64,000 nucleotides of DNA from Spirosoma fluviale. Lineage in GTDB: Bacteria; Bacteroidota; Bacteroidia; Cytophagales; Spirosomataceae. The translations under genes were made by a program, and so were the position numbers. A model generated the notes under the pieces. That model did no database searches. It worked only from the letters and a program-made list of their open reading frames with translations, and was not told where the DNA came from. Shown here in pieces: positions 55,242 to 64,000 of the stretch; the stretch's first letter is position 1; the number at the start of each line of letters is the position of its first letter. The stretch spans positions 62,001-126,000 of the forward strand of contig CAMDRO010000001.1 of NCBI GenBank assembly GCA_945906795.1. Direction: 5' to 3'.

Positions 55242-57182
55242 TCAATTTTCATAAGTTAGTTGGCTCATTTCTTCTTGAGCCAAATTCATAAATGCTTCGA
55301 TAGTCATTGAGCCTAAATCTCCTTGATTCTTTTTTCTTACGCTAATCATTCCTTCAGCTTGTTCTTTATCGCCTACAATGATCATAAAAGGCACTTTATT
55401 AACTTCGGCATCACGAATTTTTCGACCTATTTTCTCATCCCGATGATCTACATACCCACGTAAATCTTTTTCTTGAAGCCTTAAATAAATCTCATTGGCA
55501 TAGTCCTCATACTTTTCTGAAATAGGTAATACGGCTAATTGATCCGGCGAAAGCCATAATGGGAAATTACCTGCTGTATTTTCTATTAAAATAGCTACAA
55601 ATCGTTCAAGAGAACCAAATGGGGCTCTATGTATCATAACAGGTCTATGCTTTTGATTATCAGAACCTGTATACTCTAATTCAAATCGTTGAGGTAATTG
55701 GTAATCCACTTGAATGGTGCCCAACTGCCAATTTCTGCCTAGCGCATCTTTGACCATAAAATCTAACTTTGGACCATAAAAAGCTGCCTCACCGTATGCT
55801 ATGGTGGTAGGCAATCCTTTTTCTTTAGCAGATTTTATAATCGATTCTTCAGCACGATTCCAATCATCATCATTTCCTATGTATTTTTCCCTGTTAACCT
55901 TATCTCTTAATGATATTTGCGCAGAATATTGATCAAAACCAAGCGCCTTAAATACATACAAAACTAAATCTATTACCTTCATAAACTCGTCCTCCACTTG
56001 GTCCGGACGACAAAAAATATGAGCATCATCTTGTGTAAATCCCCTAACTCGGGTCAATCCATGCAATTCACCCGATTGTTCATAACGATACACTGTGCCA
56101 AATTCTGCTAAGCGTAAGGGTAAGTCTTTATAACTCCTTGGCTTAGTTTTATAGATCTCGCAATGATGCGGGCAATTCATTGGTTTTAGAAAAAATTCTT
56201 CATTTTCATCAGGCGTATGTATGGGCTGAAATGAATCTTTTCCGTATTTAGCATAATGACCTGAAGTAACATAAAGTTCTTTACTAGCAATATGCGGTGT
56301 AATTACAGGAGAATATCCAGCACGAACTTGGGCTCGTCTTAAAAAATTCTCTAATCTTTCACGTAAGATAGTACCTTTAGGAAGCCACAAAGGCAAGCCT
56401 AAGCCTACTTTTTCTGAAAAAGCGAATAATTCCAGTTCCTTACCTAATTTTCTATGGTCACGCTTTTTTGCTTCTTCCAATAAATTTAAGTGCTCTTCTA
56501 GTTCCTTGGCCTTTGGAAATGTAATCGCATAAATTCGAGTCATTTGTTTACGCTTTTCATCTCCACGCCAATAGGCTCCTGCCACACTTAAAATTTTGAC
56601 TGCTTTAATAAAACTAGTGCTTGGAATATGGGGTCCTTTACATAAATCAGTGAAATTCCCTTGTGAATAAAAAGTAATATCTCCATCAGTCAAGCCTTCC
56701 AAAAGCTCTAACTTATACTCATCATTCTTTATCGTAAAATATTGAACCGCATCTTTTTTTGAAATTTCTTTTCGAACGTAAGCCAATTTCAGTCGAGCTA
56801 ATTCTAGCATTTTATCTTCTATTGCCTTGAATTGTTCTTGTCCAAACTCTTGATCCCCTAAGTCAATATCATAATAGAATCCATTTTCAATTGCTGGACC
56901 AATTCCAAATTTTGTTCCGGGGTTCAACAATTCGATCGCCTCAGCTAATAAATGAGCTGAGGAATGCCAAAAGATTTTTTTCCCCTCTAGGTCATTCCAA
57001 GTAAGTAATTGTAAATTAGAATCTGTGACAATAGGAGTGGAGGAATCGACCACTTGATCATTTAATTTGGCTGCTAACACATTTCGTGCTAATCCTTCTG
57101 ATATACTTAATGCAATATCCATCGGTGTAATTCCTTTTGAATATTCTTTAACTTGTCCGTCTGGAAAAATAATTTTAATCAT
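55242..57182 (-). CDS. thrS: Threonyl-tRNA synthetase
   Basis: Class II aminoacyl-tRNA synthetase of 646 aa with all domains: TGS (1-60), editing domain ([14 protein letters not shown], zinc-like HxxxH), catalytic core, anticodon-binding domain. Core zinc ligands are in [11 protein letters not shown] (Cys, His) and [11 protein letters not shown] (His). Motif 2 lies around [32 protein letters not shown]. It precedes infC by 107 bases. Confidence 0.98.
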   Translation of the reverse strand: MIKIIFPDGQVKEYSKGITPMDIALSISEGLARNVLAAKLNDQVVDSSTPIVTDSNLQLLTWNDLEGKKIFWHSSAHLLAEAIELLNPGTKFGIGPAIENGFYYDIDLGDQEFGQEQFKAIEDKMLELARLKLAYVRKEISKKDAVQYFTIKNDEYKLELLEGLTDGDITFYSQGNFTDLCKGPHIPSTSFIKAVKILSVAGAYWRGDEKRKQMTRIYAITFPKAKELEEHLNLLEEAKKRDHRKLGKELELFAFSEKVGLGLPLWLPKGTILRERLENFLRRAQVRAGYSPVITPHIASKELYVTSGHYAKYGKDSFQPIHTPDENEEFFLKPMNCPHHCEIYKTKPRSYKDLPLRLAEFGTVYRYEQSGELHGLTRVRGFTQDDAHIFCRPDQVEDEFMKVIDLVLYVFKALGFDQYSAQISLRDKVNREKYIGNDDDWNRAEESIIKSAKEKGLPTTIAYGEAAFYGPKLDFMVKDALGRNWQLGTIQVDYQLPQRFELEYTGSDNQKHRPVMIHRAPFGSLERFVAILIENTAGNFPLWLSPDQLAVLPISEKYEDYANEIYLRLQEKDLRGYVDHRDEKIGRKIRDAEVNKVPFMIIVGDKEQAEGMISVRKKNQGDLGSMTIEAFMNLAQEEMSQLTYEN

Positions 57183-57205
57183 CCTATCTAATTTTACGCA
57201 AGTTA

Positions 57206-57213
57206 CAAATTTA
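57206..57213 (-). promoter_or_regulatory. Candidate -7 element for thrS (TAAATTTG)
   Basis: Exact TAnnTTTG on the minus strand in the 41-base gap between the TPR lipoprotein and thrS, with a predicted leader near 20 bases. No clear -33 TTTG. Confidence 0.42.
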
Positions 57214-57223
57214 CCCCCAAAAA

Positions 57224-58315
57224 TTAAGGCTTAATCGTCAACAAAGAATCTTTGGCCACTAAGTTGGTATCCATTGAAATCCCAAAAAACTTCATTTTTA
57301 ATTGATAAAACCTTTGATCATTTTTCAAAACCAATTGAACTGAATCCATCATTGATTTATAGCGAATTTTATCTCCCAAGTTTAAATAACAGGTTGATTT
57401 TAAAAATGGTACGTCTGTGAAAGATTCTAAGTCAGGTTTGATTTTATCAAAATAAAATAGAGCTGAGGTGTAATTTCTATTATGCATATAAAAAGAACCT
57501 ATTTCCAAATATAAATTATCGTTATGTTCAAATAAATTGAAGACTTTTTGATACGCCAATTCAGCCATTTTAAATTGATTTATCTTACTTAAAAATCGAG
57601 CCCAAAACCGGAGAAGATGTGGGTCATTTGGATGATCATTGATTAATTTCAACAATTGATTTTGATACAAATATTTAGAAGTATGGTCCAATGCATTTTC
57701 TAAATAGAATCTTTGCAACCTAACATCTTGCATACTTTTTTGATCTAAGCTATTCCATATATTAAGATTCGGAATTGGGTTAATTGAACATAAATGACGT
57801 AAAATAGAATAATATACCTGATCCGTCACAGTCAAATCATTTATTCTAATTTGATTTAAATAATAAGTAGCCAATGTGTACTTATTAAGTTGGATTGATG
57901 CCTCCGCTAATAAAAACAAGATAAATGATTGTTTTTTTTCACTAGGTTGAATCAAATTAAAATAATTTAAAGCGATGTTATAATTTTCTAAATCCAAAGC
58001 AATCTGCCCAGCTAACAATAAATAATCACTTTCTCTAGGAGAGGATTTAAGTACATGCTGAATATCTACATTAGCTTTTTTATATTGGCGCGATTCATAT
58101 AAATATTTAGCGCGTAAATAATACCAATGGGAAGATGAACCATTATCAATTATTTGATTTAAAAAAGAAATAACTTTTTGATTTTGAACTTTATCCGTAT
58201 TTAAAAGAGCCGATATATATTTTTGTTCGGGAATGATTTCTCCTTTAAAATCCTGCGTAGGTTCACAAGAGATAAAACCAAAGATGACAAAAAATACTAG
58301 ATATTTTCCCCTCAT
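57224..58315 (-). CDS. TPR-repeat lipoprotein
   Basis: A 363-aa lipoprotein: signal peptide with lipobox FISC (Cys at 17). The rest consists of helical repeats of TPR type, e.g. [30 protein letters not shown] and [26 protein letters not shown], with more degenerate copies to the end. TPRs mediate protein contacts; no catalytic site is visible. Its start overlaps the stop of the large outer-membrane protein by one base, so the two probably work together in the envelope. I cannot name the process. Confidence 0.78.
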   Translation of the reverse strand: MRGKYLVFFVIFGFISCEPTQDFKGEIIPEQKYISALLNTDKVQNQKVISFLNQIIDNGSSSHWYYLRAKYLYESRQYKKANVDIQHVLKSSPRESDYLLLAGQIALDLENYNIALNYFNLIQPSEKKQSFILFLLAEASIQLNKYTLATYYLNQIRINDLTVTDQVYYSILRHLCSINPIPNLNIWNSLDQKSMQDVRLQRFYLENALDHTSKYLYQNQLLKLINDHPNDPHLLRFWARFLSKINQFKMAELAYQKVFNLFEHNDNLYLEIGSFYMHNRNYTSALFYFDKIKPDLESFTDVPFLKSTCYLNLGDKIRYKSMMDSVQLVLKNDQRFYQLKMKFFGISMDTNLVAKDSLLTIKP

Positions 58316-61122
58316 TAAAAACCTAAATCTAAGACTAGTGGATAAAATTCATATTGATTTAATCGAGGCTTATATAAAAGCCTGATTCCAAGTTCAAAAC
58401 CTTGTGAAAAGCGTAAAACATGGAAATTAGATGAAACATCTAAGCCCACCGATTCATAAGATTTATACAATTCTGATTTTTTAAAATCGGGAATACCTTG
58501 GCTTAAATCCATAAATACATTTCCCTTAAATCGGGTAAAATACAATAAGCGTCCCAATTTTATCGACGTATTAGCAATGGGAAATTTATAATCTAATGAC
58601 AAATTTGTCCAGCGCTGATTAACCTCATAAAGATAGCCTCTTGTAAAAACAAAAGGACTATTAAAGTTATAATTCCCCTTCATGTCTTGTTGGAATGATG
58701 CTTTTATCAATACCCCATGATTTTTAAAGAAACCAGGCAAATAAATTTTCGCTTGCATTCCCCATAATTCGGACTGCAGAGATTGTTTAAAAGGCATCCC
58801 ATTCCAATAAAAATTCAATTGATACCCTAATCTAGATTGAAGATCCCAAAGAGATTTATTCAATAATTTAGAATAATTAATTTGGTAGATCATGGACGAA
58901 TAGGTCCCATCGAAAGCTTCAGATTTATATCGCAAGGGAAGATTATAACCGTCCACCTTAAATATTGAATAGGTACTTGACACATATAATTGTTCTTGGA
59001 ACGCTCCACGAGTAAGTAACAATGGAATCCGAATGCCAATATCCATTTTAGTTTGATTCCATTGATCCGATCTTAAACTATCCAAAGGGCTTTTTTTATC
59101 AATATAAAGGGATGTATTTCTAGGACCTTGCTGGAAAGAAAAATCCAAGACGGGAAACCAACCTTGATATGATGCCCGGATGTATTTAGTTCCGGTTTGC
59201 TCACTTGCATCATAAATATAACCCATTCCAATTTGGAGTGTATTGGTCAAATTTTTTGACAAAAGACCTAAATCCAATTTATTGAATTGAGAATTTATAA
59301 GGGGACCCCAGGCATATGGATTAAGTAAATTCCAACGACTATACGAAGTCACTGCAAAATTCTCCTGTTTAATCTCACGGGGAGCCACCGCTGAATGATC
59401 AATAAAATTAATTGAGTGAGATTCATTTACCCGCCCTACACCAATTTGATTTCCAGCTGCGGAATAATTAGAAAAAACAAAAGACTCTGATGTTCCATTT
59501 AAAAAAGAAATAGAATAAGCGCCAAACTGAGTTTTGGTTACATAGGATAATGAATTGTTCTTAAAATTCCAACGGGCTAATTGATCCACTTGGCCTACGG
59601 GCAAATTAAAATACACAAAATCATCCTGTATAAAAGTAGCTGCTATATTATTTGAACCAAAATCACGTCGAGCAATCACTTGTTTCAACAAATAATTATA
59701 AATAACTATTTCTTTATGGCCATTATGAAGTGAAATGTAGGACAATAATCCACCTGAAGATATTCTGGGTTGGATTACCTGAACAAAGGAATCAAAACGA
59801 ATGCTGTCGATCAATACTTTTGTCTCCTTCTCAAGAATTTTTATCATAGATTCCCCATTATTCTGCAATTCTAAATAGGATACGTACTTAGAATCCGGAC
59901 TAATACTTGGACATATCCATTTTTTATGATCGCTCCAAAATGTTTTTAAATGACGCCTAAGATCATAAAAAACTATTTTAGTATGTTGTTTTTGAGTCCA
60001 TCTTGGGTTAAACAGTATTTCCGACCAAACTACAAATTGATCCGAAGCTGATAGCATATTACTTGGATAAACAGGACCTAATACACACAATTTTCTTTCT
60101 TTAAAATTTTCAATCTCAACTAATGAGGGGATATCTTGAAAGCTTGATTTGATGGTGACGACTTTGCCATTCCCCATATTTTGCGGATAGTCATAGCTTG
60201 TAAATCCACTTTTGATTTTAGGTGAAATAATAGTGTAAGAAGAATCAACATCTTTTTGTCTTAGCGTATCCAATTGTTTTTGCAAGATCTGTTCGACATA
60301 TTGGTCAATTTGTAAACCAAATTTCTTTTTTACTTGGTTCGAAAATGAAAATATGCCAGGTTTATTCAGTGTATTTTGCCATAATGAGCCAATCTCTTTA
60401 AATCCATTATTCGAAGTTAATTTATGAGTAATAAACTGGCCAAAAACATAATGATTAGGCATATTTTCCTTAAAGTTCCTAGACATTAATTTGCTGTAAT
60501 TTGGGACACCATATTGCCATAAATACGCATTTAACGTGTTGGAAAACTGTGGTATGTTGCCTCTACCAATCTGATTATTTAATCGTGTTTCGGTTTCTAT
60601 GGCATCGCCTTCCCATAACCAGTTAGGAATCATCAAATTACTATAAAGAGCTTGGCCATTGCTCCCCCAAAATAGTTTGAAAATACGACTGATTCCCGTG
60701 GTAGCTAATTCATTTTGATATATGTGCCTAGTTTCGTGAATAGCTAATAAATTGAGCCAATCGTTCGTCGATTGAAGACTTGCTTCTTGGCTAGGGGTCG
60801 TATAAAATTCGCCTCTAGGAGCAAAAAGACTTATAAACCCATTTGAAATTAATCCTTGATTTTGCAGAATAATAGACCATTGATGATCTATACTTTTATT
60901 CGATATTTTTGCAGCTGGCCATTGGATTGACAGTGATCTAGCCGTGGAAAAAGCTAAAGAATCAGCTCCATCAGGATAAATAATGCGAACAGCTTTACCT
61001 AGGATATTAATCTGTTTAAAGCGTAAATTAGATGAATTTTGCTCTAATATTGGGTATAATATTTGTGAAAATCCAGAAAATGAAATTACAATTAAAAAGG
61101 AAAAAATAATTCTTAAAACCAT
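58315..61122 (-). CDS. Exported beta-propeller/beta-barrel protein with metallopeptidase motif
   Basis: A 935-aa protein, apparently a surface or outer-membrane protein. I choose M at 61122 because it gives a clean signal peptide (MVLRIIFSFLIVISFSGFSQ) and less overlap with the ALDH gene; the longer start at 61146 is possible. Residues 129-133 are HETRH (HExxH zinc motif) and 169-172 are WEGD, matching the pattern of MA-clan peptidases where an EG motif holds the third ligand. A TolB/WD40-like propeller follows (SPDSKYVSYLEL), then a C-terminal region rich in alternating aromatic strands like an outer-membrane barrel. Function unknown. Confidence 0.72.
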   Translation of the reverse strand: MVLRIIFSFLIVISFSGFSQILYPILEQNSSNLRFKQINILGKAVRIIYPDGADSLAFSTARSLSIQWPAAKISNKSIDHQWSIILQNQGLISNGFISLFAPRGEFYTTPSQEASLQSTNDWLNLLAIHETRHIYQNELATTGISRIFKLFWGSNGQALYSNLMIPNWLWEGDAIETETRLNNQIGRGNIPQFSNTLNAYLWQYGVPNYSKLMSRNFKENMPNHYVFGQFITHKLTSNNGFKEIGSLWQNTLNKPGIFSFSNQVKKKFGLQIDQYVEQILQKQLDTLRQKDVDSSYTIISPKIKSGFTSYDYPQNMGNGKVVTIKSSFQDIPSLVEIENFKERKLCVLGPVYPSNMLSASDQFVVWSEILFNPRWTQKQHTKIVFYDLRRHLKTFWSDHKKWICPSISPDSKYVSYLELQNNGESMIKILEKETKVLIDSIRFDSFVQVIQPRISSGGLLSYISLHNGHKEIVIYNYLLKQVIARRDFGSNNIAATFIQDDFVYFNLPVGQVDQLARWNFKNNSLSYVTKTQFGAYSISFLNGTSESFVFSNYSAAGNQIGVGRVNESHSINFIDHSAVAPREIKQENFAVTSYSRWNLLNPYAWGPLINSQFNKLDLGLLSKNLTNTLQIGMGYIYDASEQTGTKYIRASYQGWFPVLDFSFQQGPRNTSLYIDKKSPLDSLRSDQWNQTKMDIGIRIPLLLTRGAFQEQLYVSSTYSIFKVDGYNLPLRYKSEAFDGTYSSMIYQINYSKLLNKSLWDLQSRLGYQLNFYWNGMPFKQSLQSELWGMQAKIYLPGFFKNHGVLIKASFQQDMKGNYNFNSPFVFTRGYLYEVNQRWTNLSLDYKFPIANTSIKLGRLLYFTRFKGNVFMDLSQGIPDFKKSELYKSYESVGLDVSSNFHVLRFSQGFELGIRLLYKPRLNQYEFYPLVLDLGF

Positions 61123-62537
61123 TTTAAGACTTGCTCGATGAGCCATTTAGTTTTAAAAGTGTAAGGAGGATAAAAATTCTTTAACAGATTAGTATATTGT
61201 TTTAAAACTGATTTTTGATTTGAAAATTCTTGAAAACCAAATTTACCCCCTGATTTACCAATACCTGAATTATTGACTCCTCCAAAGGGTAGATTAGAAT
61301 GACCAAACTGTATCAGGCAATCATTGACCACACTAGTTCCTGAACTCGTATTACTTAAAATATAATCTGAAAATGAGGTGTCTTTTGAAAAAACATAGAG
61401 CGCCAAAGGCTTTTCCTCATGTAATAATTTCGTTACCACCTCATTCTCATCTTTGAACGTTAATATGGGTAAAATAGGTCCAAATATTTCTTCCTGCATA
61501 ATTAACATGTCATCCGTGCAATTCGCTAGAAGCGTGGGACCAATAAAACACGAGGCTTCATCTATTTCACCTCCATAAATAATGGTAGCTCCTTTAGATT
61601 TGGCATCATCCAATAAATGACATATTCGACTAAAATGTTTCGTATTAACGATTCGAGCGTAGTCGCTACTATTTTGAATGCCCTTATTATCTGAATTATA
61701 AAATAACTTGATCGTATCTTCTAATGCGCCAATAAAAGAATAATATACTTTTTCATGTACATATAAATAATCCGGTGCGATACATGTTTGGCCATTATTC
61801 AAAAATTTACCCCAGGCGATTTTTTTAGCCGTCGAAATTATGTCCACATTCGAATCAATAATAGCAGGTGATTTGCCCCCTAATTCAAGTGTAACTGAGG
61901 TTAAATGCTTAGCCGCAGCCCGCATAACTACCTTGCCAATAGCAGGACTACCTGTAAAAAAGATATGGTCAAATTTTTGATCCAACAAATAAGTGGACAC
62001 GGCGGCATCCCCTTCAAATACGGCCACTTCGCTTTCATCAAACAAAGACAATATCATTTTTTTTATGAACGATGATGTGTTAGGACTTAATTCAGACGGC
62101 TTTAAAATAACGGCATTGCCTGCAGCAATAGCATGAACAAGCGGATTAATCGCTAAATTAAATGGATAATTCCATGGTGCTATAATTAAACAAAGACCTT
62201 TAGCTTCTGACATGATGTAACCCTGGGTTCCTAATAATAAGAGTGGCGTCCCTACTTTTTGGGGCTTCATCCAAGATTTCAAATGGGTCATTATATGAGC
62301 TATTTCTCTTTTCACACCTAGCAACTCGCCTATAATTACCTCCGAACTGGGCTTTTTAAAATCAGAAAACAAGGCGTCGTATAAATCTTGTTTATGCGAG
62401 AGCATATATTTTTCGATTGTTTTTAATTTAGCTATGCGCTCTTCTGGGCTAGAATTTTTTAACCGTTGGCGTGATGATTTTTGTAAGAAAAAAACTTTAT
62501 CAATGGCCTGTTCCATACTAAATGCTTCGTTCATCAT
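61113..62537 (-). CDS. Aldehyde dehydrogenase (ALDH3-like)
   Basis: NAD(P)-dependent aldehyde dehydrogenase of 474 aa. Motifs: PWNYPFN (121-127), FTGSPAIGK, LELGGKSPAI with general base E218, and NNGQTCIAPDYLYV with catalytic C252. Length and the lack of an N-terminal oligomerisation extension fit the ALDH3 group (fatty or aromatic aldehydes). The C-terminus is hydrophobic. It follows the unknown protein with 5 bases between; its 3' end overlaps the outer-membrane protein. Confidence 0.9.
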   Translation of the reverse strand: MMNEAFSMEQAIDKVFFLQKSSRQRLKNSSPEERIAKLKTIEKYMLSHKQDLYDALFSDFKKPSSEVIIGELLGVKREIAHIMTHLKSWMKPQKVGTPLLLLGTQGYIMSEAKGLCLIIAPWNYPFNLAINPLVHAIAAGNAVILKPSELSPNTSSFIKKMILSLFDESEVAVFEGDAAVSTYLLDQKFDHIFFTGSPAIGKVVMRAAAKHLTSVTLELGGKSPAIIDSNVDIISTAKKIAWGKFLNNGQTCIAPDYLYVHEKVYYSFIGALEDTIKLFYNSDNKGIQNSSDYARIVNTKHFSRICHLLDDAKSKGATIIYGGEIDEASCFIGPTLLANCTDDMLIMQEEIFGPILPILTFKDENEVVTKLLHEEKPLALYVFSKDTSFSDYILSNTSSGTSVVNDCLIQFGHSNLPFGGVNNSGIGKSGGKFGFQEFSNQKSVLKQYTNLLKNFYPPYTFKTKWLIEQVLKWF

Positions 62538-62542
62538 AAATT

Positions 62543-63301
62543 TTATTGGAATAAATCCCTTAATTTCATTTCTAATATATCAAAATAATTTGTGTTTCCA
62601 CTAGGTTTTCTAAGTGAATCTCCCGCAATATACCAAAAACCATCGCCCGGAAATATAGCAAATGCACTCGATTTTTTCAAGTCCTCCAACGCTTTATCCG
62701 TAATAAATTCAGCTATAAAAATCGTGTTGACCAAATCTTGTAACTTATCCCAGTCCGATATCGTTTCTACCTGCCCATTTGAACCCGAATACGTAAAATT
62801 AAGATTAGCGAAGGACATTTCGCCTTGATATTTATTCCAAGAATCGTTCAAATCCTTAAACTGAAAACCTAAAAACAAAGGATATTCTTTTCCAGCCATT
62901 TCAAAAATGGCTTGCATTAATTCTTGAACTAGGTTTTCTTCAAATTCTAAAAATCTAGGAACATAGGTCGAAGCATTAGCCGCTTCAATCGCAATAAAAG
63001 GTTCCGCGTCTTTAGGGTCACAGGACCCTGACTTGTATTTTGAGAAACTAATGGCTAATCTATTTTTCCAAATGAGGGGTAATTCACCCGACCATTCAAA
63101 TTTATCTTCCACACTTAAACCTTCTGATATTAATTCTTCACTTGAAAAATCTTCTCTTTCCAAATATTGTATGTGTAAAGAAAGGGCCAATACATCATTT
63201 TCGAAACCTTTAAAATCAAATAAAGCCTCAAAATGGTAAGGGGCTGGAATATCACTAGGACTTTCATAGAAAAGTTTGAAATCTTGATTTAAAAAATCCA
63301 T
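62543..63301 (-). CDS. Uncharacterised 252-aa protein
   Basis: I do not recognise a domain. The protein has no signal peptide and is acidic, with a mixed alpha/beta pattern. Notable stretches are FEAANASTYVPRFLEFEENLVQEL-like (IEAANASTYVPRFLE, EENLVQELMQAIFEMAG), WDKLQDLVNTIFIAE and FPGDGFWYIAGDS. It starts 2 bases after the menE-like stop and ends 5 bases before the ALDH gene, so it belongs to that unit. Confidence 0.72.
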   Translation of the reverse strand: MDFLNQDFKLFYESPSDIPAPYHFEALFDFKGFENDVLALSLHIQYLEREDFSSEELISEGLSVEDKFEWSGELPLIWKNRLAISFSKYKSGSCDPKDAEPFIAIEAANASTYVPRFLEFEENLVQELMQAIFEMAGKEYPLFLGFQFKDLNDSWNKYQGEMSFANLNFTYSGSNGQVETISDWDKLQDLVNTIFIAEFITDKALEDLKKSSAFAIFPGDGFWYIAGDSLRKPSGNTNYFDILEMKLRDLFQ

Positions 63302-63303
63302 GT

Positions 63304-64000
63304 TTATGATTTTAAATTATTTAAATACAAAGTTAATGTATTTGATCGATCAATTTTCCCTGAATTTGTATATATAAATTGAGGTAAACGAATGACTTCT
63401 TTAGGTATTTCCCAGGAATTTAAATTAATTTTTACGTGTTGAATTAATTCAGATTGAAAATCAATTCCAACTTTAGTTTCGATAAATAAAACCAATTTTT
63501 GACCAAAAAAAGGATCATCTAGACCCCAGGCAAATAGTTTACATTCGAATGATTTTTTGGCAAAAAAGATTTGACAACAATTTTCAATTATTTCAGGTTG
63601 AATTTTTCTTCCCCCAGAATTGATTACAAAATCTTTCCTGCCTAATACCCGAAAACGATTCTTATCAACTAGCTCAACCCGATCATTTGTTTCAATCCAT
63701 TGATTTAGGGTACTAGGTGAATTTATGCATAAACAACCTTGATCATTCATTTTAATCTTTACATGAGCCAAGCATTGATATGTAAAAGCCTCCGAACTGA
63801 TAGGTCTAAATGCTATATGAGATGAAGTTTCTGTCATTCCATATGTTTGAAAAATAGGCAATTGGATGTTTTTCGTTTTTAATTCCAAGGAAGACGTTAA
63901 TTCTGAGCCGCCGATTAAAATACCTTTAACTTTAGAGAAAAAGGTAAATAAATTAATGTTTGATTGAAGAATCGTAGACCACTGTGTCGTAACAAAAGAG
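63304..64000 (-). CDS. menE: AMP-forming acyl-CoA ligase, probably o-succinylbenzoate-CoA ligase, 5' truncated
   Basis: C-terminal part of an ANL-superfamily adenylating enzyme. The frame stays open to the window edge (…FVTTQWSTIL…ILIGGSELT), so the start is outside; the TTG at 63888 is internal. Motifs: QTYGMTETSSH (adenylation A5 type), VLGRKDFVINSGGRKI (hinge) and NSGKIDRS with the catalytic Lys. The short, compact C-terminal domain fits MenE, which makes OSB-CoA in menaquinone synthesis. Other men genes may lie beyond the edge; the name is therefore tentative. Confidence 0.75.
   Translation of the reverse strand, partial: SFVTTQWSTILQSNINLFTFFSKVKGILIGGSELTSSLELKTKNIQLPIFQTYGMTETSSHIAFRPISSEAFTYQCLAHVKIKMNDQGCLCINSPSTLNQWIETNDRVELVDKNRFRVLGRKDFVINSGGRKIQPEIIENCCQIFFAKKSFECKLFAWGLDDPFFGQKLVLFIETKVGIDFQSELIQHVKINLNSWEIPKEVIRLPQFIYTNSGKIDRSNTLTLYLNNLKS

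Noticed and set aside
63304..63888. Treating TTG at 63888 as the start of the acyl-CoA ligase
   Set aside because: The frame continues upstream to the window edge with family sequence (ILIGGSELT), so this is an internal codon of a truncated gene.

Overview
The window is 64 kb of A+T-rich, very tightly packed bacterial chromosome. The protein families point to a Bacteroidota member, most likely of the order Cytophagales: a PD40/OmpA outer-membrane protein, a DUF1460 protein, YyaL/DUF255, an RhaM-type mutarotase, GH29 fucosidase, and an exported protein that databases call 'asparagine synthetase B'. Shine-Dalgarno sequences are mostly absent and TAnnTTTG -7 promoter elements recur ahead of genes, which fits the same phylum. 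No stretch longer than 300 bases lacks a gene. Neighbouring genes often share start or stop codons, and several convergent pairs overlap. I see no transposase, integrase, phage gene or CRISPR array. Genus is not assigned.

Layout. (1) 1-5.6 kb: end of a DegT-type sugar aminotransferase and a GT-C membrane glycosyltransferase (surface polysaccharide), an exported conserved protein, and an FtsX/MacB-type permease. (2) 5.7-19.3 kb: tRNA-Leu(CAA), then housekeeping genes in alternating orientation: xylulokinase, an orphan ABC ATPase, TatD, a NodB deacetylase, ruvC, YyaL, an FAD oxidoreductase, a NudL-type Nudix hydrolase, a topoisomerase IV/gyrase A subunit with a C-terminal QLGLF, and an UMF1-type MFS protein. 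(3) 18.3-21.7 kb: divergent oxyR and katG, a peroxide defence pair. (4) 21.7-26.2 kb, minus: rpe, PD40/OmpA protein, acyltransferase 3, glycosyltransferase 2. (5) 26.3-30 kb: ligA, dapA, a Dabb protein and a small lipoprotein.

(6) 29.9-43.4 kb is a sugar catabolic island. An exported GH29 fucosidase diverges from a ten-gene plus-strand operon: fucP, mutarotase, UxaA-family dehydratase, SDR, GDSL hydrolase, FAH-family hydrolase, fuconolactonase, second SDR, DSD1-like PLP enzyme and M19 dipeptidase. This reads as the non-phosphorylating L-fucose route: fucose, fuconolactone, fuconate, 2-keto-3-deoxyfuconate, 2,4-diketo-3-deoxyfuconate, then pyruvate plus lactate. The usual enolase-superfamily fuconate dehydratase is not in the window; a UxaA-family enzyme occupies its place. 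Facing it at the tail of a minus-strand operon are an IlvD/EDD sugar-acid dehydratase and a third SDR.

(7) 43.4-48.8 kb, minus: that operon's upstream genes (GH13 amylase-like enzyme, DUF1460, MalY-type lyase, a small anchored protein) and a DEGS-like desaturase. (8) dnaK at 48.9-50.8 kb has a -24/-12-like promoter and an upstream inverted repeat. (9) 50.9-57.2 kb, minus: cysteine desulfurase, XdhC, DUF3050, and thrS-infC-rpmI-rplT. (10) 57.2-64 kb, minus: menE-like ligase (cut by the edge), an unknown protein, an ALDH3-like dehydrogenase, a large outer-membrane protein with a metallopeptidase motif, and a TPR lipoprotein.

The most interesting points are the variant fucose pathway (UxaA replacement, a transporter lacking the proton-carrying Asp, an SDR with Asn for the catalytic Lys, and two extra enzymes), the sigma-54-like dnaK promoter, and the possible sliding-clamp motif on the topoisomerase.
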